A DNA stretch of 64,000 nucleotides. It comes from Plantago major (lineage: Eukaryota > Streptophyta > Magnoliopsida > Lamiales > Plantaginaceae). Numbering within the stretch: position 1 is the stretch's first letter; every line of letters starts with the position of its first letter. The position numbers and the translations under genes were made by a program. This document shows, one piece after another, positions 61,819-64,000 of this stretch. The notes beneath the pieces are model-generated. The model was not told the origin of the DNA. It worked only from the letters and a program-made list of their open reading frames with translations, and searched no databases. The stretch covers positions 22,258,566 to 22,322,565 of the forward strand of contig CM048839.1 in NCBI GenBank assembly GCA_026545765.1, read 5' to 3'.

Positions 61819-64000
61819 GCAAGTGTACTCATTTTCCAAATCAATGATTGTTTGTTTGGAGTTTTATTAAGGGTTATGTACGATTAGAACTGGTGTTAAA
61901 AGTTACTAACTAATAGGGCAGTAGAAAGATAATGAAAGGAGTGTTGATGACAATGTATATTGTTTGTAAATTTACCAACTCCAAGGTGTCAACCGAAATT
62001 TCAAACTATCATATAATATAAAGTGTACTAGAATTCCGTCTTTACTTAATTTAATAATCGACCGATTCACCGACCTATAATGTTACGAATAGTAAAATAC
62101 ATTGATTTTTTCAAGTAAAAACGTTTACGTTGTTAACAATATGTACTTTTGTTTATAAAAAAATACCAATATTTTTAACTAAATATCTTAAGCTCTCTAT
62201 ATTAATCACAATGTTTGTTAATTTTGTTTATCTTTATGATAGACGGTTTACCATGCTATTTGCTCGTTCTACTCAAATAAGCATGGTCACGGTATAAATT
62301 TGCACGCCAACATAAACATACCCTAATCTACAAAATAGTGTTTAATATTGAGTTATGAAATTATTTAAGTGGTATTTAATTTTTTTTTTTTAAAGATATC
62401 CTTAATTTGATGTTATAAGTTTTACTAGTTGTTAGTCAAACTCGTAAAATAACCTTAAAATGACATTTGTTTTTTTGATTAACCTTAGCATCATAGTTTG
62501 TGAAGAATTGAAGATGAGTGTTAGACGGCCTGCATTGCAGGCCGTCACTCATAGTTAGCTGACGCCAGCGCTGTAGGCACGCCCCCGTCGATGGGTGACG
62601 GGGAAGGAGAAGCAGCCTGCCACCTGCTTCATTCTTTTTTTTTTTTTAATTTTTTTTGTTTTGTTCAATTTCAAACGTGAATAACTCGAAAAATAAAAAT
62701 ATAAAAAATAAATAAAAATCACCAACGGTTTTAACTTTTCGAGATCTACAAATAGAGACCACTCTTGACTATGTTTGGATCATCCCATATCGAACTCATT
62801 TTTCTCTCTTAATTAAACTTAAAATTGTAAAACGACTTTTACAAAAGCAATTTTATTAATTTCAAATTTTAAACACTCTTATAATATGATAAATATGTTT
62901 TAAAAAAATAAAAAAAAAATTGAATTTCATGACGGCACGATAATCGCCACCCAACGCAAATTAAAATTTCGCGGATCCGTCACCAAATGCGACGTCATTG
63001 AAATTGTCACCCAATGCGGGTAGTCTTAATACGTGAGTCACAAACATATTATATTTGATTTGATTTGATTTGATTTGATTTTCCATTAATTTGTGTTTGT
63101 TGTTTATATATTGATGTAATAGTACTTTTGCATTATTGATGTTTATCTGTCGTCAAGCTAATCTGGTCCTGCAAGTCAATGAAAGACAAAGTATTGAGTT
63201 GTGTGCCTGACTCTACGAAGACTCATTTTTTGTATTTATGCTATGTTTCTATATTTTGGTTTAAATTATACGCCCAACATCATGCCAGATTTTAGTACTA
63301 TTATTTAATTTTTTATAACGTAACGATAATAATATCTACTCCGGATGTTGTGAAAATAGCAGGTTCTCGATCTCGGAATCCTGTCTTTATCATGACACTA
63401 TAAAAATTGTAATCCATCTGTCAAAAGAACAAGAAAATATAAATAAAACAATACAAAATTTTAAGTGATATACTATATTTTTATTAAAAAATTATAAAAT
63501 TAACACATGTAAGTATGTATGTTTATACTTTTTAAAAATGTATGGGTTGTTAGGGAAGAGGAAATAATGCAGAAAATTAAGGAGCAATAAATGGTAAAAA
63601 AACTAAATTGTATTATATGGAAGTAGTTCGTGAAGTTTCTTAAATGACCTATTCCCAAACAAAGGGATCATGGTTTAAAATGGACTTTTCTTTTGAACGG
63701 GTACGGTTACAACATCTATATCTATACTATATCCTAACTAACGACAACTAGGTAGTTATTTCACCAAAATATAAGTTATCACAATAAATATTAAAAAGAA
63801 AAAAAAATGGGGTAGTTGGAATTTGAAAACCAACTATTATTGCACTTCAATATGTATATTTATTCATGTAATGCAAGTATTGAAGAAATTCCATTTAATT
63901 ATATTATGTAAATACACGTAACGTATATAAAGCGGTCACACGGGATACCCGCGTGTCACCGATACTAGTTAGATAATAATCCTAATATCATGGGCGAATT
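61819..64000. other. Permease intron 5, open at window end, with inserted repeat
   Basis: Over 2.18 kb without the next exon. About 62505-63015 looks inserted. It has a perfect hairpin (GACGGCCTGCA, T, TGCAGGCCGTC at 62524-62546), a GC-rich block to 62625, and CACCCAACGC / CACCCAATGC words near 62950 and 63008. A (GATTT)n microsatellite is at about 63055-63080. No transposon ends were found. Confidence 0.55.

Overview
This window is nuclear DNA from a flowering plant, most likely a eudicot. The genes are AT-rich and split by many GT-AG introns. They encode plant-only or plant-typical proteins: a BEACH protein of the BCHB type, a classical arabinogalactan protein, an IRX9H-type GT43 protein and an AAP-type amino acid permease. 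The DNA between and inside them is packed with plant transposons (TRIM, Stowaway, CACTA, Mutator-like and hAT-like MITEs, LINE, tRNA-derived SINE). I could not fix the species.

Layout. (1) 88-17640, minus strand: the 5' half of a BEACH-domain gene (BCHB). There are 19 coding exons in the window plus a leader exon, and the gene runs off the left edge before its BEACH and WD40 part. One intron holds an intact TRIM retroelement with a 5-bp target duplication, and another holds a Stowaway MITE. (2) About 17.7-21.5 kb: a repeat-rich spacer between two divergent genes, with LTR-like and hAT-like sequence and a GC-rich palindromic motif array. (3) 21572-34440, plus strand: a complete WD40/TPR gene matching ASG2/WDTC1 (19 coding exons, 759 aa). 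One intron holds a long-TIR Mutator-like MITE with a perfect 10-bp target duplication and older segmental duplications. (4) 34.4-38.6 kb: a non-autonomous CACTA element with a CCA/CCT tract inside, and two copies of one Stowaway-like family on either side. (5) 38777-39130, plus: a small arabinogalactan protein gene with a clear TATA box. (6) 39.7-46.3 kb: a dead LINE, AT microsatellite, a 300-bp tandem duplication, and a fragment of plastid infA. (7) 46327-50566, plus: a complete IRX9H gene (3 exons, 416 aa), whose leader has an 8-codon uORF that ends directly against the start codon. (8) 50.6-59.7 kb: no gene found; a fold-back element, a SINE and MITE-like palindromes. (9) 59791 onward, plus: the first five exons of an amino acid permease, whose fifth intron uses a GC donor and has not ended by position 64000.

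The genes do not form an operon-like unit. By family knowledge they act in membrane traffic or mRNA regulation (BCHB), CUL4 ubiquitin ligase substrate choice (ASG2), cell surface (AGP), xylan synthesis in the Golgi (IRX9H) and amino acid import (AAP). Exon models were made by eye from reading frame, splice dinucleotides, phase agreement and remembered family similarity. I found no convincing new biological system. The most noteworthy items are the transposon structures, the leader uORFs, the GC-AG intron and the plastid DNA insert.
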